Part shown: positions 17,565-26,594 of the stretch, in pieces
Position numbering within the stretch: position 1 is the stretch's first letter
Layout: each line of letters starts with the position of its first letter
Assembly (NCBI RefSeq): GCF_029761935.1
Contig: NZ_CP121699.1
Coordinates: 1,922,001-1,986,000, forward strand
Direction: 5' to 3'
Origin: Microbacterium testaceum
GTDB lineage: Bacteria > Actinomycetota > Actinomycetes > Actinomycetales > Microbacteriaceae
Length of the DNA: 64,000 bases
The notes under the pieces: generated by a model
The model's input: the letters and a program-made list of their open reading frames with translations, nothing else
Database searches by the model: none
Told to the model about the DNA's origin: nothing
Translations under genes and position numbers: made by a program

Positions 17565-17576
17565 TAACAATCGAAC
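17560..17576. promoter_or_regulatory. ATTGTTAACA operator copy 2, tetrulose-like locus
   Basis: ATTGTTAACAATCGAAC, whose first 12 bases are a perfect palindrome. It is the better copy of the site at 14273-14289 and lies on the -10 of the transporter promoter. Confidence 0.55.
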
Positions 17577-17646
17577 CCAGAGCGTTCAGCCCGCCGGTCT
17601 CCATCGCTGGAGCACGCGGAGGCTATCGAAGAAGATAGGAAGACCC

Positions 17647-18981
17647 ATGGCACAGGCCACGACGTCGACCCCGGTGCTCGGCACTCCCCACCGCTGGCGC
17701 GTTGCCGCCGGCAGCACCGTCGGCACGACCATCGAGAACTACGACTTCATCGGTTACGGCACCGCCGCAGCCCTGTACTTCGGAACGGCGTTCTTCCCCG
17801 ACGCCGATCCCCTTACGGGCACCCTGCTGTCGTTCGCGACGCTCGGCGTCGGCTTCGCCGCCCGCCCCATCGGCGGCATCATCGGCGGCTACCTCGGCGA
17901 CAAGATCGGCCGCAAGCCGGTGCTGATCGCCTCGCTTCTCATCATGGGCCTCGCGACGTTCGCGATCGGCATCCTGCCCACCTACGCCACGGTCGGTGTC
18001 GCCGCTCCCATCCTGCTCGTGGTGACCCGCATCATCCAGGGCCTCGCGTTCGGCGCCGAGTGGGGCGGCGCGATCCTCATGACGTACGAGCACGCCCCCT
18101 GGCGACGCAAGGGTGCGTTCGGCGCTCTGCCGCAGGCGGGCTTCCCGCTGGGGCTGCTGCTGGCCAACCTGGCGTTCTTCGCCAGCTCGGGACTGCCCGA
18201 CGACTGGAAGTGGCGCACGCCCTTCCTGCTCTCCGCCCTGCTGGTGTTCGCCGGTCTCTACATCCGCTTGAAGGTGGAGGAGTCGCCCGAATTCGAGGAG
18301 ATCAAGGAGGAGGGCAAGATCGAGAAGAACCCCCTCCTCAGCGTCCTGCGCTCCGACTGGCAGAACCTGCTGCGCGCCTTCTGCATGCGCATCGCCGAGA
18401 CCGCCGGGTACGCGATCGCCATCACCTACATGTCGTCGTACCTCAAGAGCAACCAGCTCGCCGACCCGTCGCAGACCATCCTCGCGATCGTCGTCGCCGC
18501 ACTCGTCGGCTTCCCCGCGACACTGTTCTGGGGATGGCTCACCGATCGCATCGGCCGCAAGCCCGTCTACGTCTTCGGCACGACGATGATCCTGCTGTCC
18601 GGCATCCCCCTGTTCCTCCTCGCCAATACCGGGGTGTTCCCGCTCATCGTCGCGGTGTTCGTCTTCAGCTTCGCGATCTGCCAGAACTCCCTCGCCGGAA
18701 CGCAGGCGTCCTGGTTCCCCGAGCTGTTCAACACCGGCACGCGTTCCTCGGGTGCCTCGCTGGCCTATCAGCTCTCCGCGGTCGTGTCGGGCTTCACGGC
18801 CTTCTGGGCCGTGAGCCTCTTCCAGGCCTTCGGGTGGGTGGGCCCGGCGGTGCTCTTCAGCTTCTACGGCCTGGTCGGCCTCATCGCCGCCGTCCTCACT
18901 CCCGAGACCAACGGCCGCCGCCGCCGAGAGGCCGACGACGTCGCCGAGGCGGAGGCCAAGCGCGAGCTCGTCGGAGCCTGA
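17647..18981 (+). CDS. MHS-family MFS symporter
   Basis: 444 residues, about 12 spans. GDKIGRKPVLI near residue 85 and LTDRIGRKPVYVFG near 300 are the paired loop motifs of metabolite:H+ symporters (KgtP/ShiA/ProP branch), and the N-terminal ENYDFIGYGTAA matches their first span. A regulator-type operator lies in its promoter, so it probably imports the sugar alcohol or acid degraded by the neighbouring enzymes. AGGAAG precedes the ATG. Confidence 0.85.
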   Translation: MAQATTSTPVLGTPHRWRVAAGSTVGTTIENYDFIGYGTAAALYFGTAFFPDADPLTGTLLSFATLGVGFAARPIGGIIGGYLGDKIGRKPVLIASLLIMGLATFAIGILPTYATVGVAAPILLVVTRIIQGLAFGAEWGGAILMTYEHAPWRRKGAFGALPQAGFPLGLLLANLAFFASSGLPDDWKWRTPFLLSALLVFAGLYIRLKVEESPEFEEIKEEGKIEKNPLLSVLRSDWQNLLRAFCMRIAETAGYAIAITYMSSYLKSNQLADPSQTILAIVVAALVGFPATLFWGWLTDRIGRKPVYVFGTTMILLSGIPLFLLANTGVFPLIVAVFVFSFAICQNSLAGTQASWFPELFNTGTRSSGASLAYQLSAVVSGFTAFWAVSLFQAFGWVGPAVLFSFYGLVGLIAAVLTPETNGRRRREADDVAEAEAKRELVGA

Positions 18982-18990
18982 CCCCTTCGA

Positions 18991-19036
18991 GACGCCGGAT
19001 GCCACGGACCCCGCCGGGTTCGTGGCATCCGGCGTC
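18991..19036. terminator. Bidirectional hairpin at convergent gene ends, 16-bp perfect arms
   Basis: GACGCCGGATGCCACG (18991-19006) pairs perfectly with 19021-19036 around a 14-nt loop. It sits in the 63-bp gap between the converging MHS-transporter and esterase genes, the classic place for a two-way terminator, although no T-run is present. Confidence 0.65.
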
Positions 19037-19044
19037 TCCGGGGG

Positions 19045-19995
19045 TCACACGAACGCCGCCCGCACGGCCGGCCCGATCTGCGCGAGCACCTCGTCGCGCG
19101 CGGGCGTCGAGGGGAACACCAGGAAGAGGTGCGGCACGCCCTCGCGGCGCAGGAACGTCGTCGGGACGTCGGAGGCCACGAGTCGTTCCGCGTACTCCTC
19201 CGCCTCGTCCGACAGCGGGTCCACCGCCGCGGCGACGATCACGGCGGGGGCCGATCCCGCCACCTCGGGGGCGCGCAGCGGCGCCGCCTCGAGGGGCACC
19301 GCACCCGCGGCATCCGGAACGTAGAGCCCCCAGTACCACTCCATTCCGCGCGCGGTCAGCGGCAGATCGTCGGTGTGCGCGCGATAGCTGGGGCGTGACG
19401 GATCGGGCGCGTCGAGCACCGGGCACAGCAGCACCTGACACCGGATGCCGGGAGCCCGCCCGTCCCGCGCACGCAATGCGAGCGCGGCCGCGAGGTTGCC
19501 GCCCGCGCTGTGCCCGGCGACGCCGAGGAGCGCGGGGTCGATGAGTCCGTCCGCCCCCGTCGCGGCGAAGCGCAGCGCGCGGTCGAGGTCGTCGAGGCCG
19601 GCCGGGAAGGGATGCTCGGGCGCGAGGCGGTAGTCGACGCTGAGCACCTGCGTGCCGGTGGCGACCGCGAGCGCGCGGCACAGGGCGTCGTTGTTGTCGA
19701 GGTTCCCGGCGACCCATCCGCCGCCGTGGGCGAACACCAGGGTTCCGCGGTGTTCGGCGCGCGGGCGGTACAGGCGCAGGGCCAGGCCCTCGGCCTCGAG
19801 GTCGATCGATTCGAGGCCGTCGTCGTCGGGCACGCGGACCCACGACGGATTCGCCCGCAGCTCCGAGAGGCGCGCGGCGTCGTCGCCCTCGGCATCCGTC
19901 GCTCCGGAGGGGAGCGAGCCCGCCCGGGCGGCGAGGCGCTCGAGATGAGCGCGCACGGCGAGGTCGGTGATCGCGGGGTGCACGGCGTCGGCCAC
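19045..19995 (-). CDS. Alpha/beta hydrolase, HSL-type esterase
   Basis: 316 residues, typical of acetyl-esterase/hormone-sensitive-lipase relatives. The oxyanion motif HGGGW is near residue 92, the nucleophile elbow GHSAGGN near 165, the acidic residue in AAVDPLSDEA near 262 and the His in GVPHLFL near 293. It should cleave short acyl esters in the cytoplasm. GTG 19995 is preceded by GAAGGG; reading further upstream would enter a palindromic repeat. No clear functional partner; it converges on the MHS transporter gene. Confidence 0.8.
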   Translation of the reverse strand: MADAVHPAITDLAVRAHLERLAARAGSLPSGATDAEGDDAARLSELRANPSWVRVPDDDGLESIDLEAEGLALRLYRPRAEHRGTLVFAHGGGWVAGNLDNNDALCRALAVATGTQVLSVDYRLAPEHPFPAGLDDLDRALRFAATGADGLIDPALLGVAGHSAGGNLAAALALRARDGRAPGIRCQVLLCPVLDAPDPSRPSYRAHTDDLPLTARGMEWYWGLYVPDAAGAVPLEAAPLRAPEVAGSAPAVIVAAAVDPLSDEAEEYAERLVASDVPTTFLRREGVPHLFLVFPSTPARDEVLAQIGPAVRAAFV

Positions 19996-20007
19996 GGGTG
20001 CCCTTCT

Positions 20008-20068
20008 GTCGAGTGTCCAGAACACGCCGCGCGGGCTCTTCCGTGGCGGCGTGTTCTGGACACTCGAC
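20008..20068. repeat. Palindromic element, GTGTCC class, 23-bp perfect arms
   Basis: 20008-20030 and 20046-20068 are perfect inverted copies (core GAGTGTCCAGAACAC) around a 15-nt loop. It is the most regular member of its class and lies just upstream of the esterase start in a divergent gap, so its transcript end would fall in no coding region. Confidence 0.9.
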
Positions 20069-20271
20069 GGGAAGGCGGTGGGCGGCGGTGAGTCGAGCGT
20101 AGAGCGAGGGATGCCGCCGACCCGGCGCGGACGACCATCTTTCACGCCGCCGAAACACGGGCGTCGTCCGCCCGCCCCGTTACGTCGCCGAAACAGCGGC
20201 GTCGTCGTCTCGGTCACCGACGGGCGTACCGTGCCGCTGAGGGCGACCCGACGCCCCGCGGAAGGAGCCTT

Positions 20272-20979
20272 ATGTCTCAGCGCGTGATCGTCACGGGCGG
20301 GTCCGGCGGCATCGGCGCCGCCATCGTCCAGCGGTTCGTCTCGGACGGCGCCCGGGTCGCGGTGCTCGATCGTCGTGCGCCCGCCGGGGATACGGCATCC
20401 CTCTTCTTCTCCGTCGACCTGCGCGACCCCCTCGACACGCGTCGGGCGGTCGGAGAGGCAATCGAGGCACTCGGGGGCGTCGACGTGCTCGTGAATTGCG
20501 CGGGGGTGTTCCAGCACGTCTCGCTGCTCGACATCTCGGTCGACGACTGGGATCTCGTGCTCGACATCAACGCGCGCGCGACGCTCGTGACGATGCAGGC
20601 CGTCGCCCCGGTCATGCTCGAGGCGCGCGCGGGCTCGATCGTCAACATCGCCAGCATGGCCGCCAAACAGGGAGGCGGCGGCGAGGGGCACTACGCCGCG
20701 TCGAAGGCCGCTGTCGTCGCGCTCACGCGCGCCGGGGCGCAGGAATGGGGATGCCACGGTGTCCGCGTCAACGCCGTGTGCCCCGGGTACGTGCTCACCG
20801 ACATGGGCGCCGACACCCGATCCGAGGACGACGTGCGCACGTGGAGCGCGAAGTCGCCGCTCGGGCGACTGGGCGCGCCGGAGGACGTGGCGGGGGTGAC
20901 CCACTTCCTCGCGTCGCCCGCGGGCGGGTACCTGACCGGTCAGGCGATCAACGTCACCGGCGGGATGATCATGCACTGA
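20272..20979 (+). CDS. SDR-family oxidoreductase
   Basis: 235 residues with TGGSGGIG at 8-15, NCAG near 78, the catalytic Ser in NIASMAAKQ near 127, the YAASK motif near 142 and a terminal VTGGMIMH. A classical NAD(P)-dependent alcohol/carbonyl dehydrogenase of unknown substrate. AAGGAGCC precedes the ATG. It stands alone, convergent with the MetF-like gene, and nothing in the neighbourhood fixes its role. Confidence 0.8.
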   Translation: MSQRVIVTGGSGGIGAAIVQRFVSDGARVAVLDRRAPAGDTASLFFSVDLRDPLDTRRAVGEAIEALGGVDVLVNCAGVFQHVSLLDISVDDWDLVLDINARATLVTMQAVAPVMLEARAGSIVNIASMAAKQGGGGEGHYAASKAAVVALTRAGAQEWGCHGVRVNAVCPGYVLTDMGADTRSEDDVRTWSAKSPLGRLGAPEDVAGVTHFLASPAGGYLTGQAINVTGGMIMH

Positions 20980-21011
20980 GGCGCGCACCGTGATCCACCC
21001 GGGGCGCGCGA

Positions 21012-21095
21012 AACTCCTGAGAATCGTCGGCGATGCCGGCTCGAGCCGCAAGACTCGGCGTGCCGAGGCACCCGAGCGGCGGAATCTCAGGAGTT
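21012..21095. repeat. Palindromic element, AACTCCTGA class, at convergent ends
   Basis: AACTCCTGAGA (21012-21022) and TCTCAGGAGTT (21085-21095) are perfect arms, with looser pairing continuing outward to about 21002 and 21103. It fills the gap between converging SDR and MetF-like genes, so it may double as a terminator. Confidence 0.8.
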
Positions 21096-21124
21096 CGGCC
21101 CGCCCGAGACCCACGGCCGGACCG

Positions 21125-22147
21125 TCACCGCAGGCGCCGCGCCACCTCCGCCATCGCCTCGGCGAACGACTCCTCGGCGCCGTCGCGCCCGCCCGAGAGG
21201 TTGACGCCGACGACCCCGGGCAGCGCGAGCATCTCCTCGGCGAGAGCGACGGCGAGGGCGATCCCCTCGGCCCGTGGGTCTCGGGCGCCGCGCACGCGCT
21301 CGAGGAACCCCTCGGGCAGCGCCAGCGTGGTGAACGACTCCAGCAGGTCGGCCGAGGCGTGGTCGACGACGACGGGGACGCACGGGATGAACCGGAGGCC
21401 GCCTCCCACGTCCTCGACGAAACGCCGAACGGGCTCCGCACCCCCGGCGTGGTTCACGAAGCAGACGTCGGCCCCGGCCCGCACCTTCTCGCGCAGGCGC
21501 GCGGCGCGGCGGTCGACCGGCGGCGCCGCCGGTGAGGCGGCGACCGAGACGACGTGCCCGGCGGCGCGGGCGAGGGCTGTGGCCTCGGTCGAGTCCAGGT
21601 CGAAGACGGGCGCGGCGTCGGGGCGGTGACCGGTGCGCGTGTGGTCACCGGTGACGCAGTGCACGCCCGCCACCCCCTCGACAGCGAGAGCGGCGAGCTC
21701 CCCCTCGATCGCGACACGGTTGCGGTCGCGCATGTTCAGGCCGGTCCACACGCGCAGCCCCCGCCGCTGCAGCAGGTGCGCGCGATACGCCGGCGGGAAC
21801 TGCACCCGCGAGCTTCCCGCGTCGCCGGCGAGGACGGCATCCACTTCTCCGGCGAGGATCTCCGCGCACGTGTCGATCGACGAGACGCTGAGGGCGCGCG
21901 CGGGCAGGTCCGCCACCACCCAGGGCCGGGTGTCGAGGGCCGCGAGGGTCTGCGCTGCCGCGGTCGTCCGCGGCAACGGCGCCGGAACCGCCGCACGGTC
22001 GATCCCCCTCCACGGCACGGTCGGTCGGTGCAGGAACGCGCAGCGGTGCGTCGCGTCGATCTCGCACGACCCGTCGAAGCCGACCCCGCCGCAGGGTCCG
22101 TACTCCATTCGTTTGGGGCAGGCGTCGATCAGCGGCAGCGGGGTCAT
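21125..22147 (-). CDS. Methylenetetrahydrofolate reductase-like protein with N-terminal MetV-type Cys domain
   Basis: 340 residues. The first 40 carry PKRMEYGPCGGVGFDGSCE and a further Cys (CAF), resembling the small MTHFR C-terminal-associated (MetV-like) domain, here placed at the N-terminus. The remainder looks like a MetF-type TIM barrel: VHCVTGDHTRTGHRP near 168, a REKVRAGADVCFVN segment near 220 and a VGVNLSGG end near 320. It could work on folate one-carbon units. Transcription appears leaderless from TACACT. It shares the promoter signature and operator with the purine genes transcribed divergently, so a link to purine or glycine-derived one-carbon metabolism is likely but unproven. 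Confidence 0.65.
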   Translation of the reverse strand: MTPLPLIDACPKRMEYGPCGGVGFDGSCEIDATHRCAFLHRPTVPWRGIDRAAVPAPLPRTTAAAQTLAALDTRPWVVADLPARALSVSSIDTCAEILAGEVDAVLAGDAGSSRVQFPPAYRAHLLQRRGLRVWTGLNMRDRNRVAIEGELAALAVEGVAGVHCVTGDHTRTGHRPDAAPVFDLDSTEATALARAAGHVVSVAASPAAPPVDRRAARLREKVRAGADVCFVNHAGGAEPVRRFVEDVGGGLRFIPCVPVVVDHASADLLESFTTLALPEGFLERVRGARDPRAEGIALAVALAEEMLALPGVVGVNLSGGRDGAEESFAEAMAEVARRLR

Positions 22148-22153
22148 GACCGG

Positions 22154-22174
22154 AGTGTAGAAAGCGCGTGTTTC
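22154..22174 (-). promoter_or_regulatory. Promoter with GAAAC-N10-TAnnnT signature (MetF-like gene)
   Basis: On the minus strand GAAAC (22174-22170), 10 bp, TACACT (22159-22154), then 6 nt to the ATG. The leaderless geometry is the same as for allantoinase. Confidence 0.55.
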
Positions 22175-22180
22175 AGCGAA

Positions 22181-22197
22181 TGTTCATGACGGCAACA
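22181..22197. promoter_or_regulatory. TGTT-N9-AACA putative operator between divergent promoters
   Basis: TGTT CATGACGGC AACA lies 6 bp from the GAAAC of the minus-strand promoter and 5 bp from that of the plus-strand promoter, placing it symmetrically over both -35 regions. One bound protein could control both directions. Confidence 0.55.
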
Positions 22198-22202
22198 TCG
22201 CC

Positions 22203-22223
22203 GAAACGCGCCGTCCCTACGCT
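22203..22223 (+). promoter_or_regulatory. Promoter with GAAAC-N10-TAnnnT signature (xanthine dehydrogenase operon)
   Basis: GAAAC at 22203-22207, 10 bp, TACGCT at 22218-22223. A start near 22230 leaves a leader of about 27 nt containing GGAGG before ATG 22257. Confidence 0.55.
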
Positions 22224-22256
22224 CGGCCCTACCCGCTGCAGCCCCCGGAGGTGGCC

Positions 22257-22871
22257 ATGATCACGGCCGGCACCACGTTCGGTTCCGACGTCGCCGACAT
22301 CGACGTGCTCGTCGACGACCCGCTCGCGCTGATGCAACGCTGGCTCCCTCCCCACGACGGCGAACTGCGGCCCCTCGCGGCCCTGTCGACCATCGGGCTG
22401 GACGGCATCCCCTCGCTCCGTCACGTGCTCATCAGCGACAGGGATGCCGCGGGCCTCACGTTCCACACCGATTCGGCCAGCGCGAAGGTTGCCGAGATCG
22501 CCGCGAACCCGGTCGCCGCGATGGCGGTGGCGTGGCCCGAGATCGGTCGACAGCTCGTCGTGCGCGGGATCGTGGAGCGGGTCGGCGCAGCGGAGGCCGC
22601 CGCGGTGTACCGCCAGCGGTCCCGGTATCTGCAGATGCTCGCGTGGCTCAACACGCACGAGAACGCCCACCTGCCCGTCGAGGCGCGGCACCATCTCTGG
22701 GCGGAGTTCGGCGACGCCCACCCCGAGCTGGAACCGCCGGAGCGGTGGGCGGGGTTCCGCCTGCGCCCCCTCACCCTGACGTTCTGGCGCGGCGACCCGA
22801 TCGGGCAGAGCACGCGCCAGCACTACACGCTCGCCGACGGCCGCTGGTCGGGCCGGGTCCTGGCGGGCTGA
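22257..22871 (+). CDS. Pyridoxamine 5'-phosphate oxidase-family protein
   Basis: 204 residues of the PNPOx split-barrel type: LDGIPSLRHVLISDRD near residue 44, the FMN-region LTFHTDSASAKVAEIAANP near 66, and a C-terminal FRLRPLTLTFWRGD. PdxH converts pyridoxine/pyridoxamine phosphate to PLP; other family members reduce flavins or coenzymes. It is first in the operon with the xanthine-dehydrogenase-type genes, starting after GGAGG. A PLP supply role for the purine-locus aminotransferase is possible but speculative. Confidence 0.75.
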   Translation: MITAGTTFGSDVADIDVLVDDPLALMQRWLPPHDGELRPLAALSTIGLDGIPSLRHVLISDRDAAGLTFHTDSASAKVAEIAANPVAAMAVAWPEIGRQLVVRGIVERVGAAEAAAVYRQRSRYLQMLAWLNTHENAHLPVEARHHLWAEFGDAHPELEPPERWAGFRLRPLTLTFWRGDPIGQSTRQHYTLADGRWSGRVLAG

Positions 22872-22874
22872 GTC

Positions 22875-23708
22875 GTGGACATCACCACCGTCACCTCGTA
22901 CCGCGCCGCGCGGACGCGCTCCGACCTGGCGCTCGCGCCCGGTGAGGTCGTCATCGCCGGCGGCACCTGGATCATGAGCGAGCCGCAGCCCAGCACAACC
23001 GGCTTCGTCGACCTGACCACGCTCGGGTGGCCCGACCTCGAGATCACCGACGAGGGCCTGCGGATCGGCGCCACCTGCACGATCGCGCGCCTGCTCGCGT
23101 GGGTCGAGACCGAGGCTCCGTCCGCGTGGACCTCGCTCGCTCTCGCCCGCCCCTCGGCCGACGCCCTGCTCGCGTCGTTCAAGATCTGGAACACCGCCAC
23201 CGTCGGCGGCAACGTCTGCCAGGCCTTCGCGGCCGGCGCGATGATCGCCCTGCTGTCGACCCTGGATGCCACGGCCCTCGTGTGGACGCCCGATGGCGGC
23301 GAACGGCGCATCGCAGTCGCCGAGCTCGTCGTCGACAACGCCGCGACCTCCCTGGCGCCGGGCGAGGTCGTGCGCGCCCTCGACATTCCCGCGCGGGCCC
23401 TGGAGGCGCGGGTCGGGCTGCAGAAGATCGCCCTGGCCGAACTCGGCCGTTCCGGCGCCGTGGTCACGGCACGGGTCGATCCCGACGGCACCGCGGTGTT
23501 CGTCGTGACGGCCGCGGTGCGTCGGCCCCGCGTGCTGCGCTTTCCGCACGTGCCGGGGGCGGGAGAGCTGCGGGATGCCGTGGCCGCCGCCAGCGACTTC
23601 TACACCGACCCGCTCGGAAGCGCCGACTGGCGTCGGGGTGTGAGTGTCGTGCTCGCGGAGCGCCTGCGGACGCGCTTCGTCCGGGAACTGCAGGAAGGCG
23701 CGGCGTGA
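22875..23708 (+). CDS. Xanthine dehydrogenase-type FAD subunit (CoxM/XdhB-like)
   Basis: 277 residues, the normal size of the separate FAD subunit. FAD-binding motifs VIAGGTWIM near residue 26 and [18 protein letters not shown] near 106 are clear; [16 protein letters not shown] near 178 begins the C-terminal CO-dehydrogenase flavoprotein domain. It passes electrons from the iron-sulfur clusters to NAD+ or another acceptor. GTG start 3 bp after the preceding gene; the fused iron-sulfur/molybdenum subunit gene overlaps its stop at GTGA. Purine-locus context supports xanthine as substrate. Confidence 0.9.
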   Translation: MDITTVTSYRAARTRSDLALAPGEVVIAGGTWIMSEPQPSTTGFVDLTTLGWPDLEITDEGLRIGATCTIARLLAWVETEAPSAWTSLALARPSADALLASFKIWNTATVGGNVCQAFAAGAMIALLSTLDATALVWTPDGGERRIAVAELVVDNAATSLAPGEVVRALDIPARALEARVGLQKIALAELGRSGAVVTARVDPDGTAVFVVTAAVRRPRVLRFPHVPGAGELRDAVAAASDFYTDPLGSADWRRGVSVVLAERLRTRFVRELQEGAA

Positions 23709-26584
23709 GGTTCGAGGTCAACGGAACCGCCGTCGAGGCCGACCCCCGCCCCGGTCAGAGTGCGCGCACGCTGCTGCGCGAGGCGGGCCACGCCGAGGTG
23801 AAGAAGGGGTGCGACGCGGGCGACTGCGGCGCGTGCTCGGTGCTGCTCGACGGCACGCCGACGCACTCGTGCCTCATCCCCGCGATGCGGCTCGAGGGCC
23901 GTGCGATCACGACCGCCGCGGGTCTCGCTCCCGGCGACGACCTCCACCCCGTGCAGGAAGCCCTCGCGACCGGCTTCGGCTTCCAGTGCGGGTTCTGCAC
24001 GCCCGGCATGAGCGTGACGGCCTCGACCCTGACCCCCGACGACCTCGGCGACCTCGACCGGCGCATGAAGGGCAACCTCTGCCGGTGCACGGGGTACCGC
24101 CCGATCCGCGAGGCGATCCGGGCGTCGGTGCTGGGGCCCGTGCGTGAGACCGGGTCGGCAGCGCCGGCCGCGGCCTCCGCCGGCTGCGGCGGTGCCTGCG
24201 CGGGGCACGACACACCTCCTGCAGATCCGTCTCTCACGGCTGCCTCGACGCCCACGCCTGCCGATCTGCAGGAGGTGTGCACACCGACCGGGGCGGCGGC
24301 ATCCGTCACCGGCCGCGTCGGCACCTCGGTCATCCCCGAGGCGGCCCGCCGCATCGTCCAGGGGCGCGAACCGTTCACCTTCGACGAGCCCGTGCCCGGC
24401 GGCCCGCCGCTCGTGCTGCGCGTCGTGACCTCGCCGCACGCCCACGCCCGGGTGGTCTCGATCGACACGACGGCCGCGCGGGCAGTCCCGGGCGTCGTGG
24501 CCGTGTTCACCCACGACGACGTGCCCGACGTGCGCTATTCGACCGGCCGCCACGAGCACCGCACCGACGACCCCGACGACACGCGCATGCTGGATGACGT
24601 CGTGCGTCACGTCGGTCAGCGGGTCGCCGCGGTCGTCGCCGAGACGGCCGAGGCGGCGGATGCCGGATGTCGTGCCGTGCAGGTCGAGTACGACGTGCTG
24701 CCCGCGGTGTTCGACCCCGAAGAGGCACGCCGGCCCGGAGCCCCGCTGCTGCACCCCGACCGCACGCCCGACGAGCGCGTGATGGACGCCGGCCGCAACG
24801 TCGTGGCGGGCTTCCACGTCGGCCACGGCGGCGACATCGACGCGGCCCTCGCCGCGAGCCACACCACCGTGACGGGCGAGTGGCGTTCGTCGCGCGTGAC
24901 CCACGCGGCGCTCGAGACGCACGGGGCCGTCGGCTGGATCGACGAGGGCGGTCGCCTCGTGATCCGCTCGTCGACGCAAGTGCCCTTCCTCGTGCGCAAC
25001 GAGCTCGCGCACGTGTTCGACCTCGAACGAGATCGCGTGCGGGTGTACGCGGCCCGCGTGGGCGGCGGCTTCGGCGGCAAGCAGGAGCTCTTCACCGAAG
25101 ACCTCACCGCGCTCGCGGTGCTGCGCCTCGGCCGGCCCGTCGCCTACGAGTTCTCACGCACCGACCAGTTCGTCCGGGCTTCTCTGCGGCACCCGATGCG
25201 CGTCCGCACGACGCTGGGGGCGGATGCCGACGGCACCCTCACCGCGATGAAGCTCGACGTGTTGAGCGACACCGGCGCCTACGGCAATCACGCGATCGGC
25301 GTGCTGTTCCACTCGTGCGCCGAGTCGACGACGCTGTACCGCGTGCCCACGAAGTGGATCGACGCCGAGGCGGTCTATACGAACAACCCGCCCTCTGGGG
25401 CGTTCCGCGGATACGGGCTCGGGCAGGTGGTCTTCGCCGTCGAGTCGGCGATGGACGCCCTCGCGCAGGAGCTCGACATCGACCCCTTCGACCTGCGCCG
25501 CATCAACGCCGTGCGCGAGGGCGACTCGCTCCACCCCGACGACGGCGAGGAGTCGCACGAGGAAGACCTCATCTGGGGCAGCTACGGCCTCGACCAGTGC
25601 CTCGACCTCGCGCAGGACGCGCTCCGGCGCGGCAACGGCACCGAGGCCCCGGCGGGCTGGCTCGTGGGCGAGGGCATGGCCGCCGCGATGATCGCGACCA
25701 TGGCCCCGCGCGGACACATCGCCCACACCAGCGCGACGCTTCGGTCCGACGGCACGTACCTCCTGCGCGTCGGCACCGCCGAGTTCGGCAACGGCACCGC
25801 GACCGTGCACCGCCAGATCGCGGCGACGGTCCTCGACGCCACCCCCGACCGTCTCGAGCTGTGGGCCGCCGACACCGACGCGGTGCGCCACGACACCGGC
25901 GCGTTCGCCTCCGCGGGGACGGTCGTCGCCGGCAAGGCGCTGTACGGCGCCTGCCTCTCGCTGAAGCGCCGCATGATCGCCATCGCCGCCGAGCTGTCGC
26001 GGGCGGATGCCGCGGAGGCCGAGGTCACGGCATCCGGAATCTCGTTCGCGGGCGAGACCGTGGCGTGGGCGCGCATCGTCGAGGCCGGGGGCGCCGACGG
26101 CCTCACCGCCGACGGGGCGGAGTTCGGCGAGGTCCGCTCACTCGCGTTCAACGTGCACGCGGTGCGCGTGGCCGTCGACCCCGAGACCGGGACGGTGAAG
26201 GTGCTGCAGTCGATCCAGTCGGCCGACGCGGGCGTCGTCATCAACCCCGCCCAGTGCCGCGGCCAGATCGAGGGCGGCGCCGCGCAGGCGCTCGGCGGTG
26301 CGCTGTACGAAGAGGTGTACCTCGAGGACGGCGTCGTGCAGAACCCGGTGTTCCGCACGTACCGCGTGCCACAGTTCGCCGACGTTCCCGACACCGAGGT
26401 GTACTTCGCCGAGACCGACGACACCCTCGGACCCTTCGGCGCCAAGTCGATGAGCGAGTCGCCGTACAACCCGGTCGGAGCCGCGATCGGCAACGCCGTC
26501 TCGCGCGCACTCGGCCGCCGCGGGTACGAGCTGCCGTTCTCGCGCGACCGCGTATGGAGGCTCGCCGGCGGGGGTGCCGCGTAG
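23705..26584 (+). CDS. Fused [2Fe-2S] and molybdopterin subunits of xanthine dehydrogenase-type hydroxylase
   Basis: 959 residues. Residues 1-150 are the CoxS/XdhC-type domain with two cluster motifs (Cys36, 41, 44, 56 and Cys95, 98, 126, 128). From about 205 onward is the molybdenum-cofactor domain: [10 protein letters not shown] near 455, GAFRGYG near 565, and [14 protein letters not shown] near 915 with the catalytic Glu. These subunits are normally separate genes. The linker of about residues 169-192 is encoded by a 69-bp palindromic element with perfect arms, suggesting that the element bridged two genes. It hydroxylates a purine, probably hypoxanthine/xanthine to urate. No maturation factor is in the window. 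Confidence 0.9.
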   Translation: MRFEVNGTAVEADPRPGQSARTLLREAGHAEVKKGCDAGDCGACSVLLDGTPTHSCLIPAMRLEGRAITTAAGLAPGDDLHPVQEALATGFGFQCGFCTPGMSVTASTLTPDDLGDLDRRMKGNLCRCTGYRPIREAIRASVLGPVRETGSAAPAAASAGCGGACAGHDTPPADPSLTAASTPTPADLQEVCTPTGAAASVTGRVGTSVIPEAARRIVQGREPFTFDEPVPGGPPLVLRVVTSPHAHARVVSIDTTAARAVPGVVAVFTHDDVPDVRYSTGRHEHRTDDPDDTRMLDDVVRHVGQRVAAVVAETAEAADAGCRAVQVEYDVLPAVFDPEEARRPGAPLLHPDRTPDERVMDAGRNVVAGFHVGHGGDIDAALAASHTTVTGEWRSSRVTHAALETHGAVGWIDEGGRLVIRSSTQVPFLVRNELAHVFDLERDRVRVYAARVGGGFGGKQELFTEDLTALAVLRLGRPVAYEFSRTDQFVRASLRHPMRVRTTLGADADGTLTAMKLDVLSDTGAYGNHAIGVLFHSCAESTTLYRVPTKWIDAEAVYTNNPPSGAFRGYGLGQVVFAVESAMDALAQELDIDPFDLRRINAVREGDSLHPDDGEESHEEDLIWGSYGLDQCLDLAQDALRRGNGTEAPAGWLVGEGMAAAMIATMAPRGHIAHTSATLRSDGTYLLRVGTAEFGNGTATVHRQIAATVLDATPDRLELWAADTDAVRHDTGAFASAGTVVAGKALYGACLSLKRRMIAIAAELSRADAAEAEVTASGISFAGETVAWARIVEAGGADGLTADGAEFGEVRSLAFNVHAVRVAVDPETGTVKVLQSIQSADAGVVINPAQCRGQIEGGAAQALGGALYEEVYLEDGVVQNPVFRTYRVPQFADVPDTEVYFAETDDTLGPFGAKSMSESPYNPVGAAIGNAVSRALGRRGYELPFSRDRVWRLAGGGAA
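24211..24279. repeat. Palindromic element inside a coding region, 17-bp perfect arms
   Basis: CACACCTCCTGCAGATC (24211-24227) and its exact reverse complement (24263-24279) surround a 35-nt loop. The arms match the element at 8516-8588 (CTCCTGCA ... TGCAGGAGGTGTG). It is read through in frame at the junction of the iron-sulfur and molybdenum domains of the enzyme. Confidence 0.9.
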
Positions 26585-26594
26585 GCTGACCGCC

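Noticed and set aside
23027..23704. Extension of the molybdenum enzyme over the FAD subunit
   Set aside because: Arg-rich shadow frame; GTG 23705 overlaps the FAD-subunit stop as in a normal operon.
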